A stretch of 64,000 nt of DNA from Lachnospiraceae bacterium (GTDB lineage: Bacteria > Bacillota > Clostridia > Lachnospirales > Lachnospiraceae), in NCBI GenBank assembly GCA_022845955.1, contig AP025576.1, forward strand, positions 558,001 to 622,000, in the 5' to 3' direction. Within the stretch, counting starts at the first letter, position 1; each line of letters begins with the position of its first letter. The notes under the pieces were generated by a model. That model had not been told where the DNA came from, did not search any database, and was given only the letters and a program-made list of their open reading frames with translations. Positions 36,089 through 46,924 of this stretch are shown piece after piece. Both the position numbers and the translations under genes were made by a program.

Positions 36089-38074
36089 ATGGAGTTTAAA
36101 CTGCATTCCGAATACCAGCCTACCGGCGACCAGCCGCAGGCTATTAAGCAGCTTGTGGCCGGTTTTAAGGAAGGCAACCAGTTCCAGACCCTGCTGGGTG
36201 TCACCGGATCGGGCAAAACATTCACAATGGCGAATATCATTCAGCAGATGCAGAAGCCGACCCTGATCATCGCCCACAACAAAACCCTGGCCGGACAGCT
36301 GTACGGGGAATTCAAAGAATTCTTCCCGGAGAACGCGGTGGAATACTTTGTGTCCTATTATGATTATTACCAGCCGGAGGCCTATGTGCCTTCTTCGGAT
36401 ACCTATATTGCCAAGGATTCCTCCATCAACGATGAGATTGACAAGCTGAGGCTTTCCGCAACCGCGTCCCTTGCGGAACGCAGGGATGTTATCGTGGTAG
36501 CCAGTGTTTCCTGTATTTATGGTCTGGGAAGTCCGGATGAATATAAGGATATGATCGTTTCCCTGCGTCCGGGTATGGTAAAGGATCGGGATGAGGTCCT
36601 GCGCGAACTGATTAGTATACAGTATGACAGAAATGATATGGATTTAAGCCGCGGCTGTTTCCGTGTGAGAGGGGACAGTGTGGAAATTTATCCTGCCCAG
36701 GGCGGGGATTACCTGATCCGGGTGGAATTTTTCGGGGATGAAATTGACAGGATTGCGCAGGTGGATCCGTTAAGCGGGCAGCTGCATTCCACTTTGGAGC
36801 ATATTGCTATTTTTCCTGCCTCCCATTATGTGGTATCACAGGGGAAAATCAATATCGCCTGCGATAATATTGAACAGGAACTGGAAGAGAGGATCCGTTA
36901 TTTTAAAGGGGAGGACAAGCTGCTGGAGGCGCAGAGAATCTCTGAAAGGACCAATTTTGATATTGAGATGCTGCGGGAAACCGGCTTTTGCTCCGGCATT
37001 GAAAATTATTCCAGGCATCTGAACGGTTCCGCGCCGGGAGAACCGCCCATGACTCTCCTGGATTTCTTCCGGGATGATTTCCTGATTATGATTGACGAGT
37101 CCCATATCACCGTTCCGCAGATCAGAGGGATGTATGCCGGGGACCGTTCCAGGAAGATGACCCTGGTGGATTATGGATTCCGCCTGCCTTCCGCTCTGGA
37201 TAACAGGCCGCTCAATTTCGAAGAATTTGAAACCCATATTGATCAGCTGCTTTTTGTTTCCGCCACGCCTTCCTCTTATGAAGAAGCGCACGAACTGCTG
37301 CGGACGGAGCAGATCATCCGGCCCACAGGCCTGCTGGATCCGCAGGTTTCCGTCCGTCCTGTGGAAGGGCAGATCGACGATTTGGTGGGGGAAATCAGAA
37401 AAGAGACGGATAGACATAATAAAGTGCTGGTAACCACGCTGACCAAACGCATGGCGGAGGATTTGACCGATTATATGCGGGATGTGGGTATCCGCGTGAA
37501 ATACCTGCATTCGGATATCGATACGCTGGAACGTGCGGAAATTATCCGGGACATGCGTCTGGATGTATTTGATGTACTGGTGGGGATTAACCTGCTGCGG
37601 GAAGGGCTGGACATTCCGGAAATAGCCCTGGTCGCCATATTGGATGCGGATAAGGAAGGGTTCCTGCGTTCAGAAACATCTCTGATACAGACTATCGGCC
37701 GCGCGGCCCGGAATGCGGAGGGACATGTTATCATGTATGCCGATAAGATGACGGATTCCATGAATGCCGCCATATCGGAAACCAACCGCCGCCGGGAGAT
37801 CCAGCAGAAGTATAATGAGGAGCATGGGATTACGCCTCAGACTATCAAAAAGAGCGTCCGGGATTTGATCAGTATCTCCCGGGTGATCGCCAAGGAAGAA
37901 GTGCGCTTTGAGAAGGATCCGGAGTCCATGGATGAGAAAGAACTGGAGAAGCTCATCGGGGATATCCAGAAGAAGATGAAGCAGGCGGCTGCAGATTTGA
38001 ACTTCGAAGCAGCGGCAGAGCTTCGTGACAAGATGGTGGAATTGAAAAAGACACTTGCAAAACTGAAGGATTAG
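36089..38074 (+). CDS. uvrB: Excinuclease ABC subunit UvrB
   Basis: DNA-damage verification helicase of nucleotide excision repair, 661 residues. Walker A GVTGSGKT lies near residues 37-44. [17 protein letters not shown] forms the beta-hairpin region that probes the strand, [10 protein letters not shown] is the DEAD-like motif, and the C-terminal UVR motif ([28 protein letters not shown]) binds UvrC. AAGGAGG precedes ATG 36089. It is followed by uvrA with a 57-base gap and preceded by a LexA box, so both are probably SOS-induced. uvrC is not in the window. Confidence 0.98.
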   Translation: MEFKLHSEYQPTGDQPQAIKQLVAGFKEGNQFQTLLGVTGSGKTFTMANIIQQMQKPTLIIAHNKTLAGQLYGEFKEFFPENAVEYFVSYYDYYQPEAYVPSSDTYIAKDSSINDEIDKLRLSATASLAERRDVIVVASVSCIYGLGSPDEYKDMIVSLRPGMVKDRDEVLRELISIQYDRNDMDLSRGCFRVRGDSVEIYPAQGGDYLIRVEFFGDEIDRIAQVDPLSGQLHSTLEHIAIFPASHYVVSQGKINIACDNIEQELEERIRYFKGEDKLLEAQRISERTNFDIEMLRETGFCSGIENYSRHLNGSAPGEPPMTLLDFFRDDFLIMIDESHITVPQIRGMYAGDRSRKMTLVDYGFRLPSALDNRPLNFEEFETHIDQLLFVSATPSSYEEAHELLRTEQIIRPTGLLDPQVSVRPVEGQIDDLVGEIRKETDRHNKVLVTTLTKRMAEDLTDYMRDVGIRVKYLHSDIDTLERAEIIRDMRLDVFDVLVGINLLREGLDIPEIALVAILDADKEGFLRSETSLIQTIGRAARNAEGHVIMYADKMTDSMNAAISETNRRREIQQKYNEEHGITPQTIKKSVRDLISISRVIAKEEVRFEKDPESMDEKELEKLIGDIQKKMKQAAADLNFEAAAELRDKMVELKKTLAKLKD

Positions 38075-38131
38075 CAGGCCGGTGCAGGATATACCTGAAC
38101 GGCAGGCTTTGAAAGGAGTATAAATTACAAA

Positions 38132-41017
38132 ATGGAGCAGGAAAGCATAAAGATGAGGCCCCGTGAATATATCAGGATCCGTGGGGCAAACGAGCATAAT
38201 CTGAAAGGGATTGATGTGGATATCCCCAGAAACGAGCTGGTGGTTCTCACCGGACTGTCAGGTTCCGGGAAATCCTCTCTCGCCTTTGACACAATATATG
38301 CGGAAGGGCAGCGCCGGTATATGGAATCGCTGTCCTCATACGCGAGACAGTTCCTGGGCCAGATGGAAAAGCCCAACGTGGAAAAAATCGAGGGGCTGTC
38401 ACCCGCTATTTCCATTGATCAGAAATCCACTAACAGAAATCCCCGTTCCACGGTAGGTACCGTTACGGAAATCTACGATTATTTCCGGCTTCTGTATGCC
38501 CGTATCGGTATCCCCCACTGCCCGAACTGCGGGAAGGAGATTAAAAAACAGACGGTGGATCAGATGGTGGATCATATCTGCGGTCTGCCTGCGGGAACCA
38601 GGATACAGCTTCTGGCCCCCGTGGTGCGCGGCCGGAAGGGTGAACACGTCAAGGTTCTGGAAAGAGCCAAGAGAAGCGGGTATGTCCGCGTGAGAGTGGA
38701 TGGTAATCTGTATGAGCTGTCCGAAGAAATCAAACTGGATAAAAATATCAAACATAATATCGAAATTGTGGTGGATCGTCTTGTGGTGAAGGAAGGGATA
38801 GAACGCCGCCTTACGGATTCCATTGAAAATGTGCTGGCGCTTACGGAAGGGCTGCTGATTGTGGATGTCATTGACGGGGAACCGGTTACCTTCAGCCAGA
38901 GTTTTGCCTGTCCGGACTGCGGAATCAGCATCGATGAGATCGAGCCGAGAAGCTTTTCCTTCAATAATCCTTTCGGCGCCTGCCCGGAATGCTTTGGACT
39001 GGGATATAAGATGGAGTTTGATATTGATCTCATCATTCCGAATAAACGGCTCAGCATTAACCAGGGGGCCATTGCGGTGATGGGCTGGCAGTCCTGCAAT
39101 GATACCTCCAGCTTTACCAATGCGATCCTTCAGGCGCTGACCAGAGAATATCACTTCAGCCTGGATACCCCTTTTGAGGATTACCCGGACAAGATAAAGG
39201 ACATTCTCATAAACGGAACCAACGGTCATGAGGTGGAGGTATATTACCAGGGACAAAGGGGAAAAGGAGTGTACCCGGTGGCGTTTGAAGGCCTCATAAA
39301 AAATGTGGAACGCCGCTACCGGGAGACCGGTTCGGATGTGGTGAAGCAGGAATATGAAACCTTTATGAGCATCACCCCCTGTAATGTCTGTCAGGGAATG
39401 CGCCTTAAAAAGGGAGCGCTGGCGGTTACGGTATGTGACAAGAATATCTATGAAGTGACTTCCATGTCTATCCGCAATCTGAAGACTTATCTGGAAGGAA
39501 TGGAGCTGACAAAGCAGCAGCAGCTCATAGGAAAACAGATACTGAAGGAAATCCGGGCGCGGGTCGGATTCCTGGTGGACGTGGGGCTGGAATATCTTTC
39601 CCTGTCCAGGGCCACGGGTACCCTTTCCGGCGGGGAGGCACAGCGTATCCGTCTGGCTACCCAGATAGGCTCCGGGCTGGTCGGTGTGTGCTACATCTTG
39701 GATGAACCGAGTATCGGACTGCATCAGAGAGACAATGACAAGCTTCTGAATACGCTTAAGAATCTGCGGGATTTGGGGAATACCCTTCTGGTGGTGGAAC
39801 ATGACGAGGATACCATGCTCGCCGCCGATTATATTGTGGACATCGGCCCCGGAGCGGGTTCCCACGGCGGTGAAGTAATTGCCTGCGGTACGGCGGAGGA
39901 GCTGATGAAAAACCCCGAATCCATTACCGGGCAGTACCTGAGCGGCGCCCTTTCCATCCCGGTTCCCGACAAACGCAGAAAGCCTGCGGGGTGGATTAAG
40001 GTAAAAGGGGCGGCGGAAAATAACCTCCGTAATATTGATGTGAAATTCCCTCTCGGGGTCATGACCTGTGTGACCGGCGTATCCGGTTCTGGCAAGAGCT
40101 CTCTGGTTAATGAAATCCTGTACAAGACGCTGGCAAGGGATTTGAACCGGGCAAGGACCATACCCGGTAAAAATAAAGGCATCGACGGTGTGGATCAGCT
40201 GGATAAGGTGATTGATATCGATCAGTCCCCCATCGGACGTACGCCCCGATCCAACCCCGCCACCTATACCGGCGTGTTTGATATGATAAGGGATTTGTTC
40301 ACCTCCACCCAGGATGCCAAGGCGCGCGGCTATAAAAAAGGAAGATTCAGCTTCAATGTAAAAGGCGGCAGATGCGAAGCCTGCGGCGGAGACGGTATCA
40401 TTAAAATCGAAATGCATTTCCTGCCCGATGTGTATGTGCCTTGCGAGGTCTGCGGCGGAAAGCGTTATAACAGGGAAACGCTGGAGGTCAAATATAAAGG
40501 AAAGAATATATTTGACGTGCTGGATATGACCGTGGAAGAAGCCGTGACCTTCTTTGAAAATGTGCCCAGCATACGCAGAAAAGTAGAAACGCTCTATGAT
40601 GTGGGCCTTTCCTATATCAAGCTGGGTCAGCCCTCCACCACGCTGTCCGGCGGGGAAGCACAGCGGATCAAGCTGGCAACCGAGCTGAGCAAGAGAAGCA
40701 CCGGAAAGACCATATATATCCTGGATGAGCCTACTACCGGACTTCATTTCGCAGACGTGCACAAACTGGTTGAAATCCTGCACAGGCTGGCGGACGGAGG
40801 GAATACGGTAATTGTGATTGAGCACAATCTGGATGTGATTAAGACAGCGGATTACATCATTGATATGGGACCGGAAGGCGGCGACGGCGGCGGTACCGTA
40901 ATAGCGGAAGGTACGCCGGAAAAGGTGGCCGATTGCAAGGATTCCTATACCGGGTACTATATTGGGAAAATGCTGGATAAAGCGAAGAAAAACAAAGTGC
41001 GTGCAGAGAAGCCGTGA
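38132..41017 (+). CDS. uvrA: Excinuclease ABC subunit UvrA
   Basis: Damage-recognition ABC ATPase of nucleotide excision repair, 961 residues. Both nucleotide sites are complete: Walker [10 protein letters not shown] and GVSGSGKSS, signature motifs [16 protein letters not shown] and [16 protein letters not shown], Walker [16 protein letters not shown] and [15 protein letters not shown]. Zinc modules include [17 protein letters not shown] with CPEC, and CEACGGDG with CEVC. AAGGAG lies 14 bases before ATG 38132, so ATG 38153, seven codons later, is a possible alternative start. A terminator follows at 41111. Confidence 0.98.
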   Translation: MEQESIKMRPREYIRIRGANEHNLKGIDVDIPRNELVVLTGLSGSGKSSLAFDTIYAEGQRRYMESLSSYARQFLGQMEKPNVEKIEGLSPAISIDQKSTNRNPRSTVGTVTEIYDYFRLLYARIGIPHCPNCGKEIKKQTVDQMVDHICGLPAGTRIQLLAPVVRGRKGEHVKVLERAKRSGYVRVRVDGNLYELSEEIKLDKNIKHNIEIVVDRLVVKEGIERRLTDSIENVLALTEGLLIVDVIDGEPVTFSQSFACPDCGISIDEIEPRSFSFNNPFGACPECFGLGYKMEFDIDLIIPNKRLSINQGAIAVMGWQSCNDTSSFTNAILQALTREYHFSLDTPFEDYPDKIKDILINGTNGHEVEVYYQGQRGKGVYPVAFEGLIKNVERRYRETGSDVVKQEYETFMSITPCNVCQGMRLKKGALAVTVCDKNIYEVTSMSIRNLKTYLEGMELTKQQQLIGKQILKEIRARVGFLVDVGLEYLSLSRATGTLSGGEAQRIRLATQIGSGLVGVCYILDEPSIGLHQRDNDKLLNTLKNLRDLGNTLLVVEHDEDTMLAADYIVDIGPGAGSHGGEVIACGTAEELMKNPESITGQYLSGALSIPVPDKRRKPAGWIKVKGAAENNLRNIDVKFPLGVMTCVTGVSGSGKSSLVNEILYKTLARDLNRARTIPGKNKGIDGVDQLDKVIDIDQSPIGRTPRSNPATYTGVFDMIRDLFTSTQDAKARGYKKGRFSFNVKGGRCEACGGDGIIKIEMHFLPDVYVPCEVCGGKRYNRETLEVKYKGKNIFDVLDMTVEEAVTFFENVPSIRRKVETLYDVGLSYIKLGQPSTTLSGGEAQRIKLATELSKRSTGKTIYILDEPTTGLHFADVHKLVEILHRLADGGNTVIVIEHNLDVIKTADYIIDMGPEGGDGGGTVIAEGTPEKVADCKDSYTGYYIGKMLDKAKKNKVRAEKP

Positions 41018-41110
41018 GAGGAAGGGCTGACGGGTTGTCCCGGCAGGCCGTACGGATGAGGCTGCCGATAGGACAAGGCGGTGATAAACTGCCATTGGCA
41101 AAAGATAATA

Positions 41111-41147
41111 GAATACACCGGTAAAACGGTGTATTCTTTAATTTTTT
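41111..41147 (+). terminator. Intrinsic terminator after uvrA
   Basis: A perfect 10-bp stem GAATACACCG/CGGTGTATTC (41111-41120 with 41127-41136), then TTTAATTTTTT. Confidence 0.85.
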
Positions 41148-41290
41148 ATGAAAACACTTTCCATAAGTAAGGTTTTAGGTTATAATAACAGACGGTATAT
41201 TTTACGCTTGCGTCGAACAGGCTATTGATTCGTTGCGGGGTATCTGATTGGATTTTTCGTAATTTTACGTGATTTGTAAAATATATATGC

Positions 41291-41321
41291 TTGATTTATA
41301 AAGATTGGTCCATAATATAAT
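41291..41321 (+). promoter_or_regulatory. Possible promoter of mreB
   Basis: TTGATT (41291-41296), 19-bp spacer (long), TATAAT (41316-41321). The perfect -10 makes it likely, though the spacing is not ideal. Confidence 0.45.
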
Positions 41322-41394
41322 AGAGGCAGAAGGAAGCGCAGGGGATTGTAGGCATAAGTCTTCCGCGCCGTCTTCATTTGGAATGGAGGAGAAT

Positions 41395-42390
41395 ATGCAG
41401 TATACAGATATTGGAATCGACCTGGGTACCGCCAGTATTTTAGTGTATATCAGAGGAAAAGGCGTCGTTTTAAAAGAGCCAAGTGTAGTGGCGTTTGACA
41501 GAGACACTAATAAAATAAAAGCTATCGGCGAGGATGCAAGGCTGATGCTGGGACGTACACCCGGAAATATCGTTGCGGTAAGGCCGCTCCGCCAGGGTGT
41601 TATTTCTGATTATACCGTTACGGAAAAGATGCTGAAGCATTTTATCCAGAAGGCTCTCGGAAGGAAAACCTTCCGTAAGCCAAGGATTGCAGTATGTGTT
41701 CCCAGCGGGGTTACCGAAGTGGAAAAGAAGGCCGTGGAGGATGCAACCTACCAGGCCGGTGCGAGAGAGGTTTCCATTATTGAGGAACCTATCGCAGCTG
41801 CTATCGGAGCCGGCATTGATATCTCCCGTCCCTGCGGAAATATGATTGTGGATATCGGAGGCGGTACGTCTGATATTGCTGTTATTTCTCTGGGCGGTAC
41901 GGTAGTGAGCGCTTCTATTAAGATCGCCGGTGATGATTTTGACGAGGCTCTCGTCCGCTATATGCGTAAAAAACATAATCTGCTGATCGGAGAAAGGACT
42001 GCAGAGGATATCAAAATTAAAATAGGTTCCGCCTATAAGCGTCCGGAGCCTGATTATATGGATGTGAGGGGACGTAACCTGGTGACCGGCCTTCCCAAAA
42101 CCGTAAAGGTTTCGTCGGAGGAAACGGAGGAAGCCCTCCGGGAGCCTACCCTGCAGATTGTGGAGGCTATTCACAGCGTTCTGGAGAGAACCCCTCCGGA
42201 GCTGGCGGCGGATATTGCGGACAGGGGAATTGTCCTTACCGGCGGCGGAAGCCTGCTTCGCGGACTGGAGGAGCTGATTTCAGACAAAACCGGTATCAAT
42301 ACCATGACCGCGGAGGATCCCATGACGGCTGTAGCTATAGGTACGGGTAAATATGTGGAGTTTTTAGTTGGATATAAGGATGAAATCTAA
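41395..42390 (+). CDS. mreB: Rod shape-determining protein MreB/Mbl (bacterial actin)
   Basis: Actin-like ATPase of 331 residues that guides the elongation machinery. Phosphate motifs IGIDLGTASILVYIRGKG and MIVDIGGGTSDIAVISLGG, and the adenosine motif IVLTGGGSLLRGLEELI, are all present. ATG 41395 has GGAGG 6 bases upstream and removes 30 non-homologous residues of the longer ORF. mreC, mreD and mbl partners are not adjacent, so this is an isolated MreB/Mbl copy; a terminator follows directly. Confidence 0.92.
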   Translation: MQYTDIGIDLGTASILVYIRGKGVVLKEPSVVAFDRDTNKIKAIGEDARLMLGRTPGNIVAVRPLRQGVISDYTVTEKMLKHFIQKALGRKTFRKPRIAVCVPSGVTEVEKKAVEDATYQAGAREVSIIEEPIAAAIGAGIDISRPCGNMIVDIGGGTSDIAVISLGGTVVSASIKIAGDDFDEALVRYMRKKHNLLIGERTAEDIKIKIGSAYKRPEPDYMDVRGRNLVTGLPKTVKVSSEETEEALREPTLQIVEAIHSVLERTPPELAADIADRGIVLTGGGSLLRGLEELISDKTGINTMTAEDPMTAVAIGTGKYVEFLVGYKDEI

Positions 42391-42414
42391 GTGAGGATCT
42401 GTCAGGTATAGAGT

Positions 42415-42442
42415 AGGGCTACTCCGTCGGAGTAGCCCTTTT
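42415..42442 (+). terminator. Intrinsic terminator after mreB
   Basis: A perfect 11-bp stem (42415-42425 with 42429-42439), 3-nt loop, then TTTT. Confidence 0.8.
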
Positions 42443-42479
42443 GATACCCGGCCTGTGTCCGGATGGTAGGAGTAAGCCG

Positions 42480-44729
42480 GTGGAAAAAAAAGCGGGTTAT
42501 GTAGAACATATTATATACAGGAATACAGGAAATGGTTATACGGTATTTGAACTCGTCTCAGAGGGGGAAGAAATCACCTGCGTGGGTACCTTCCGTACCC
42601 TGGACGAAGGGGAAAACCTGGAGCTGACAGGCGGTTTTGTGGAGCATGCGGTCTACGGAAGCCAGTTTAAAGTGGAAAGCTACGAAGCGGTGGCACCGGA
42701 GGACGAGACCAGCATCGAGCGCTATCTTGGATCCGGGGCGATAAAAGGGGTAGGCCCGTCTCTTGCGGCACGAATTGTCCGGAAATTCGGAAAGGATACC
42801 TTCCGTATTATGGAGGAAGAACCGGAACGTCTTGCGGAAATCAAGGGGATAAGTGAAAGGAAAGCCATGGAAATCAGCACCCTGCTGGAGGAAAAGAAGG
42901 GGATGCGGGAGGCGATGATCTATCTGCAGAAATTCGGGATTTCCAATACCCTGGCTGTCAAGATATACAATACATATGGGCTTGAGGTATACGGCATCCT
43001 GGAGGAAAACCCCTACCGTCTGGCGGAGGACATTGATGGCATCGGCTTTAAACGGGCAGATGAACTGGCGGCCAGAATCGGTATCCATACGGATTCCGAT
43101 TTCCGTATCCGCAGCGGTATCCTTTATTCCATGCAGCTGGCAGCCATGGACGGTCATACCTATCTTCCTTATAAGGAGCTGATGAACAAAGCAGCCGTCC
43201 TCCTCGGGTTGGAAGCGGATTACGTGGGCATTCAGATTCCCAACCTTGCCATGGATAAAAAGCTGGTAATCAAGCAGGGGGAGGAAGAGGGAGCAGTCTA
43301 CGCTTCTTCCTATTATTATGCGGAACTTTCCTGCGCCCGTATGCTGGAAGAACTGAATGTAAGCATGGTTTTTTCCGGGCAGCTGCTTCCTTCGGAGGAG
43401 GCCAAGCTCCTTACCGATATTGAGAAGCTGGCCAGGGGCCAGGGCATAGAACTGGAGGAGCTTCAGCAGCAGGCGGTGCTGGAGAGCATCAAGCACGGGA
43501 TATTTATCCTTTCGGGCGGGCCGGGTACGGGAAAGACCACCACGATTAACACGATGATCCATTATTTTGAGGCGGAGGGAATGGATATCCTGCTGGCGGC
43601 TCCGACGGGACGGGCGGCAAAGCGTATGACGGAGGCCACGGGATATGAGGCGCGGACCATCCACCGCCTTCTGGAGCTGAACGGCGCGATGCTGGAGGAG
43701 GAAAACCGATACGGGAGAAATGCCGGATTTGAGAAGAATGAGGAAAACCCTCTGGAAGCCGACGTGGTAATTGTGGATGAGATGTCCATGGTGGATATTC
43801 ATTTGTTCCAGTCCCTTTTACGGGCGGTTACCCCCGGGACCAGGCTGATACTGGTAGGGGATGTGAACCAGCTTCCCTCGGTGGGTCCGGGACAGGTGCT
43901 GCGGGATCTGATAAACAGCGACGCTTTTTCCGTTGTGGAATTAAAGAAAATATTCCGGCAGGCAGGGGAGAGCGATATTGTGGTTAACGCCCATAAAATC
44001 AATGCCGGACAGGAAATCCCCCTGGATAATAAGAGCCGGGATTTCTTTTTCCTGGAACGAAGCGATGTGCAGGTGATTTATAAGCATATGATCCTTCTGA
44101 TTCAGGAAAAAATGCCCCGTTACGTGCAGGCGGGGCCGTTGGATATCCAGGTGCTTACGCCTATGAGAAAGGGGAATCTGGGCGTAGAGGTGCTGAACCA
44201 GATACTCCAGACGTATCTGAATCCCAAGGATGCATCCAAAAAAGAATACCAGGCCGGGACCGTATTATTCCGGGAAGGGGATAAGGTGATGCAGACTAAA
44301 AACAATTACCAGCTGGAGTGGGAAATTGTGAGTAAATACGGTATTCCGGTGGATCACGGGGTAGGGATTTTCAATGGGGATATGGGAATCCTGAAGGAGA
44401 TCGACGAATATGCACAGACCGTAATGATAGAATATGACGAACAAAGACGGGTGACCTATGCCTTTGCCCAGCTGGAAGAGGTGGATCTGGCTTATGCCAT
44501 AACCATCCACAAGTCCCAGGGAAGCGAATATCCGGCAGTTATCATGCCGCTTCTGGGCGGCCCCAGGATGCTTTTCAACCGGAATCTGCTGTATACAGGT
44601 GTGACCAGGGCAAGGAACTGTGTGACGATACTGGGTAGCCGGCAGGTGGTTCAGGAGATGATCGCCAATGAAAGTGAGGCCAGGCGCTATACAAGCCTGG
44701 ATGCGAGGATAAAGGAAGTCATGGCTTAA
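42480..44729 (+). CDS. recD2: ATP-dependent DNA helicase RecD2
   Basis: Superfamily 1B 5'-3' helicase, about 749 residues, of the RecD2 type that acts without RecBC. The N-terminal OB domain is followed by tandem helix-hairpin-helix modules (GAIKGVGPSLAARIVRKFGKD; GIGFKRADELAARIGI). Walker A is GGPGTGKTTTI, Walker B VVIVDEMSMVD, motif III GDVNQLPSVGPG, and the C-terminal UvrD-like part has AYAITIHKSQGSEYPAVI and LLYTGVTRARN. The start is probably GTG 42480, 7 bases behind TAGGAG. comFC follows after 9 bases. Confidence 0.95.
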   Translation: MEKKAGYVEHIIYRNTGNGYTVFELVSEGEEITCVGTFRTLDEGENLELTGGFVEHAVYGSQFKVESYEAVAPEDETSIERYLGSGAIKGVGPSLAARIVRKFGKDTFRIMEEEPERLAEIKGISERKAMEISTLLEEKKGMREAMIYLQKFGISNTLAVKIYNTYGLEVYGILEENPYRLAEDIDGIGFKRADELAARIGIHTDSDFRIRSGILYSMQLAAMDGHTYLPYKELMNKAAVLLGLEADYVGIQIPNLAMDKKLVIKQGEEEGAVYASSYYYAELSCARMLEELNVSMVFSGQLLPSEEAKLLTDIEKLARGQGIELEELQQQAVLESIKHGIFILSGGPGTGKTTTINTMIHYFEAEGMDILLAAPTGRAAKRMTEATGYEARTIHRLLELNGAMLEEENRYGRNAGFEKNEENPLEADVVIVDEMSMVDIHLFQSLLRAVTPGTRLILVGDVNQLPSVGPGQVLRDLINSDAFSVVELKKIFRQAGESDIVVNAHKINAGQEIPLDNKSRDFFFLERSDVQVIYKHMILLIQEKMPRYVQAGPLDIQVLTPMRKGNLGVEVLNQILQTYLNPKDASKKEYQAGTVLFREGDKVMQTKNNYQLEWEIVSKYGIPVDHGVGIFNGDMGILKEIDEYAQTVMIEYDEQRRVTYAFAQLEEVDLAYAITIHKSQGSEYPAVIMPLLGGPRMLFNRNLLYTGVTRARNCVTILGSRQVVQEMIANESEARRYTSLDARIKEVMA

Positions 44730-44738
44730 AGGAGCCAT

Positions 44739-45464
44739 ATGACAGGAAAAAAGAATACAATACTTACAGCACTGACGGATTTATTATTCCCAAGGAGGTG
44801 CCCGGTCTGCGACAGGCCGGCAGAGCCGTCCGGCGCTTATATCTGCACCGCCTGCAGAAAGAAGCTTGTTTATATTACGGAGCCCAGGTGCTGCAAATGC
44901 GGCAAGCAGCTTCAGGAGGCGGAAAAAGAATATTGTCATGACTGCGGCACCGGAGCGCATATCTATGACAGGGGAACCGCCCTGTATACCTATGGCAGCA
45001 TCCGGCCGGCCCTGTACCGGCTGAAGTATGGGGGAAGGCGGGAGTACGGGGAATTCCTGGGAAGAGAGCTGGCCGCCAGGCTGGGCAGGGAAATCCTGTC
45101 CTGGAAGCCGGACGCGCTGGTCCCGGTTCCCCTGCATCCTGTAAGGGAGAAAAAACGGGGATATAACCAGGCGGCCCTTCTGGCGGAAGAGCTGGGAAAG
45201 CAGCTGGATATCCCGGTATTTCCGCACCTTGTGGAACGGACGCGCAATACCAGTCCCCAGAAGGAATTGGACGGTGCAGCGCGTCAAATTAATTTGAAAA
45301 AAGCTTTTAAAATAACACAGAATGATGTAAAATTAAATACGATTGTAATTATTGATGATATTTACACAACCGGAAGTACCATTGACGCAGTGGCATCGGC
45401 CTGCAGGGCGGCAGGCATAAAGCACGTTTATTTTGCGGCACTGGCGATTGGCAGAGGAATGTAG
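44739..45464 (+). CDS. comFC: ComF family protein (phosphoribosyltransferase-like)
   Basis: The protein (241 residues) has an N-terminal four-cysteine zinc module (CPVCDRP, CTACRKK, CCKCGKQ, CHDC) and a C-terminal phosphoribosyltransferase fold with VIIDDIYTTGSTIDAVASACR as the PRPP-binding motif. ComFC in competent Firmicutes assists uptake of transforming DNA. It directly follows recD2 and precedes an uncharacterised membrane protein by 2 bases. The helicase ComFA is not adjacent. Confidence 0.92.
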   Translation: MTGKKNTILTALTDLLFPRRCPVCDRPAEPSGAYICTACRKKLVYITEPRCCKCGKQLQEAEKEYCHDCGTGAHIYDRGTALYTYGSIRPALYRLKYGGRREYGEFLGRELAARLGREILSWKPDALVPVPLHPVREKKRGYNQAALLAEELGKQLDIPVFPHLVERTRNTSPQKELDGAARQINLKKAFKITQNDVKLNTIVIIDDIYTTGSTIDAVASACRAAGIKHVYFAALAIGRGM

Positions 45465-45466
45465 GG

Positions 45467-45871
45467 ATGATAAACGAAAATAAAGTGGCGGTAATGACAA
45501 GGATGGCTGCATATGAGGCGGGGGACGGCAAGAAAAACCAGACTGTCTGCAACTATTTCAGAGGCGATTATGTAGGGTTCCAGATGCTGAAAACCTGGAT
45601 CGCCGTGACCATAGCCTTCTGTATTATGTGCGGCGTCTATCTGCTGTTCCAGATGGACAGCATTATGACGGATTTTTACAGCATTGATCTGATAGCGTTT
45701 GCAAAGAAATTTGTATTCGCCTATGTTATCTTATGCGTTGTATATCTCTTCGCCGCATTTGTAATCGCCCAGAGAAGATACGGGCTTGCGCAGCGGGCAA
45801 CGGTACGGTTTGGTAAAGAGCTGGAGGAGCTGGACGGAAGGTCGGACGGCGATTCCGAGGAAGAGGAATAA
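45467..45871 (+). CDS. Uncharacterised membrane protein (two predicted helices)
   Basis: I do not recognise a named family. The 134-residue protein has a soluble N-terminal part (about 1-40), two hydrophobic segments (about 43-65 and 80-105), and a charged, highly acidic C-terminal tail (ELEELDGRSDGDSEEEE). Its start lies 2 bases behind comFC, so it is probably translated from the same message. The next gene is a second unknown membrane protein, and then cdaA. Confidence 0.8.
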   Translation: MINENKVAVMTRMAAYEAGDGKKNQTVCNYFRGDYVGFQMLKTWIAVTIAFCIMCGVYLLFQMDSIMTDFYSIDLIAFAKKFVFAYVILCVVYLFAAFVIAQRRYGLAQRATVRFGKELEELDGRSDGDSEEEE

Positions 45872-45928
45872 GGGGAACCGGCCTGTGCATATCCGGGCCG
45901 TCACCGGGAATTCTTAAGAGGGACATTT

Positions 45929-46909
45929 ATGACAACATCATTGCTTGAAGTGAGAGAGTATATCAGGAATTTTTATGTAAAATACGAAGAGTACATTGTG
46001 CCGGTCCTGAAATTTCTGCTGGCGCTGGTATCACTGCTGATGATTAACGGACAGCTGGGGTATATGAGCCAGCTGAACAACGTGGCTGCCGTGCTTGTAG
46101 TGGCTCTGGTATGCTCCTTTATGCCTAAGAACTTTATCCTTTTTGCAGGGGCGGGATTTGTGACGCTGCATTTGTATGAGGTATCACTGGAATGTGCGGT
46201 AATAGCGCTGCTTGTGTTCCTTCTGATGTTTTTGCTGTATTTCCGTTTTTCTCCGGACAGCGCGGTGCTGGTAATTGTGACCCCCATGCTGTTTGTGCTG
46301 AAAATTCCCTATGCCGCACCCATACTGGCCGGTCTGCTGGGGAACCCGTTTGCCGCGCTGACAGTGGCCTGCGGGGTTGTGATATACTATCTGATTTCCT
46401 ATATGAATGGAAATGCTTCCATATTGGGGGCATCCCAGGCGGAATCCATGATCCAGCGGTTCCGTGATATCTTTGACGGTATTTTCGGAAACCGTGCCAT
46501 GCTGATCATTGTTGCCGCCTTTGCGGTAACCGTGATTATGGTATATCTGATCAGAAGACTCTCCGTGGATTACGCATGGACAATTGCCATTGTGGCTGGG
46601 GCCCTTCTTGATGTGGTGATCCTGATGGTGGGGGATCTGATGTATGATGCCAATTTTTCCATCGGCGGGGTGATCCTGGGGAGCCTGGCAGCTATTGTTG
46701 TGGCAATGCTGGTACAGTTTTTCCGGTTTAATCTGGACTATTCCAGGACGGAAAAGGTACAGTTTGAGGATGATGAATATTATTATTATGTAAAGGCGGT
46801 GCCCAAAATGACGGTGGCTACGCCTGAAAAAAAGGTAAAAAAGATTACGACGCAGCGCAGCAATAAAAATGTGAGGCATACACATGCCAAAGGCACTGCG
46901 AGGAAATAG
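45929..46909 (+). CDS. Uncharacterised polytopic membrane protein upstream of cdaA
   Basis: The protein (326 residues) has about eight hydrophobic segments from residue 25 to 275 and a hydrophilic, basic C-terminal tail (KKVKKITTQRSNKNVRHTHAKG). An acidic patch EDDEYYYYVKAVPK precedes it. No catalytic motif or transporter signature was found. AGAGGG is well placed before ATG 45929. Its end is 15 bases before cdaA, so it is likely co-expressed with the c-di-AMP cyclase. Confidence 0.82.
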   Translation: MTTSLLEVREYIRNFYVKYEEYIVPVLKFLLALVSLLMINGQLGYMSQLNNVAAVLVVALVCSFMPKNFILFAGAGFVTLHLYEVSLECAVIALLVFLLMFLLYFRFSPDSAVLVIVTPMLFVLKIPYAAPILAGLLGNPFAALTVACGVVIYYLISYMNGNASILGASQAESMIQRFRDIFDGIFGNRAMLIIVAAFAVTVIMVYLIRRLSVDYAWTIAIVAGALLDVVILMVGDLMYDANFSIGGVILGSLAAIVVAMLVQFFRFNLDYSRTEKVQFEDDEYYYYVKAVPKMTVATPEKKVKKITTQRSNKNVRHTHAKGTARK

Positions 46910-46924
46910 CGGGTTTAGGTGGAT

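Larger units (their letters stand above)
41018..41394. other. Intergenic stretch between uvrA and mreB
   Basis: This 377-base gap has the uvrA terminator (41111-41147), then AT-rich sequence with the likely mreB promoter (41291-41321). Nothing else was recognised. Confidence 0.5.

Noticed and set aside
38399..41101. 900-codon open frame on the minus strand
   Set aside because: It lies fully antisense to uvrA, has no ribosome site or family match, and its frame is open because of codon bias in uvrA.
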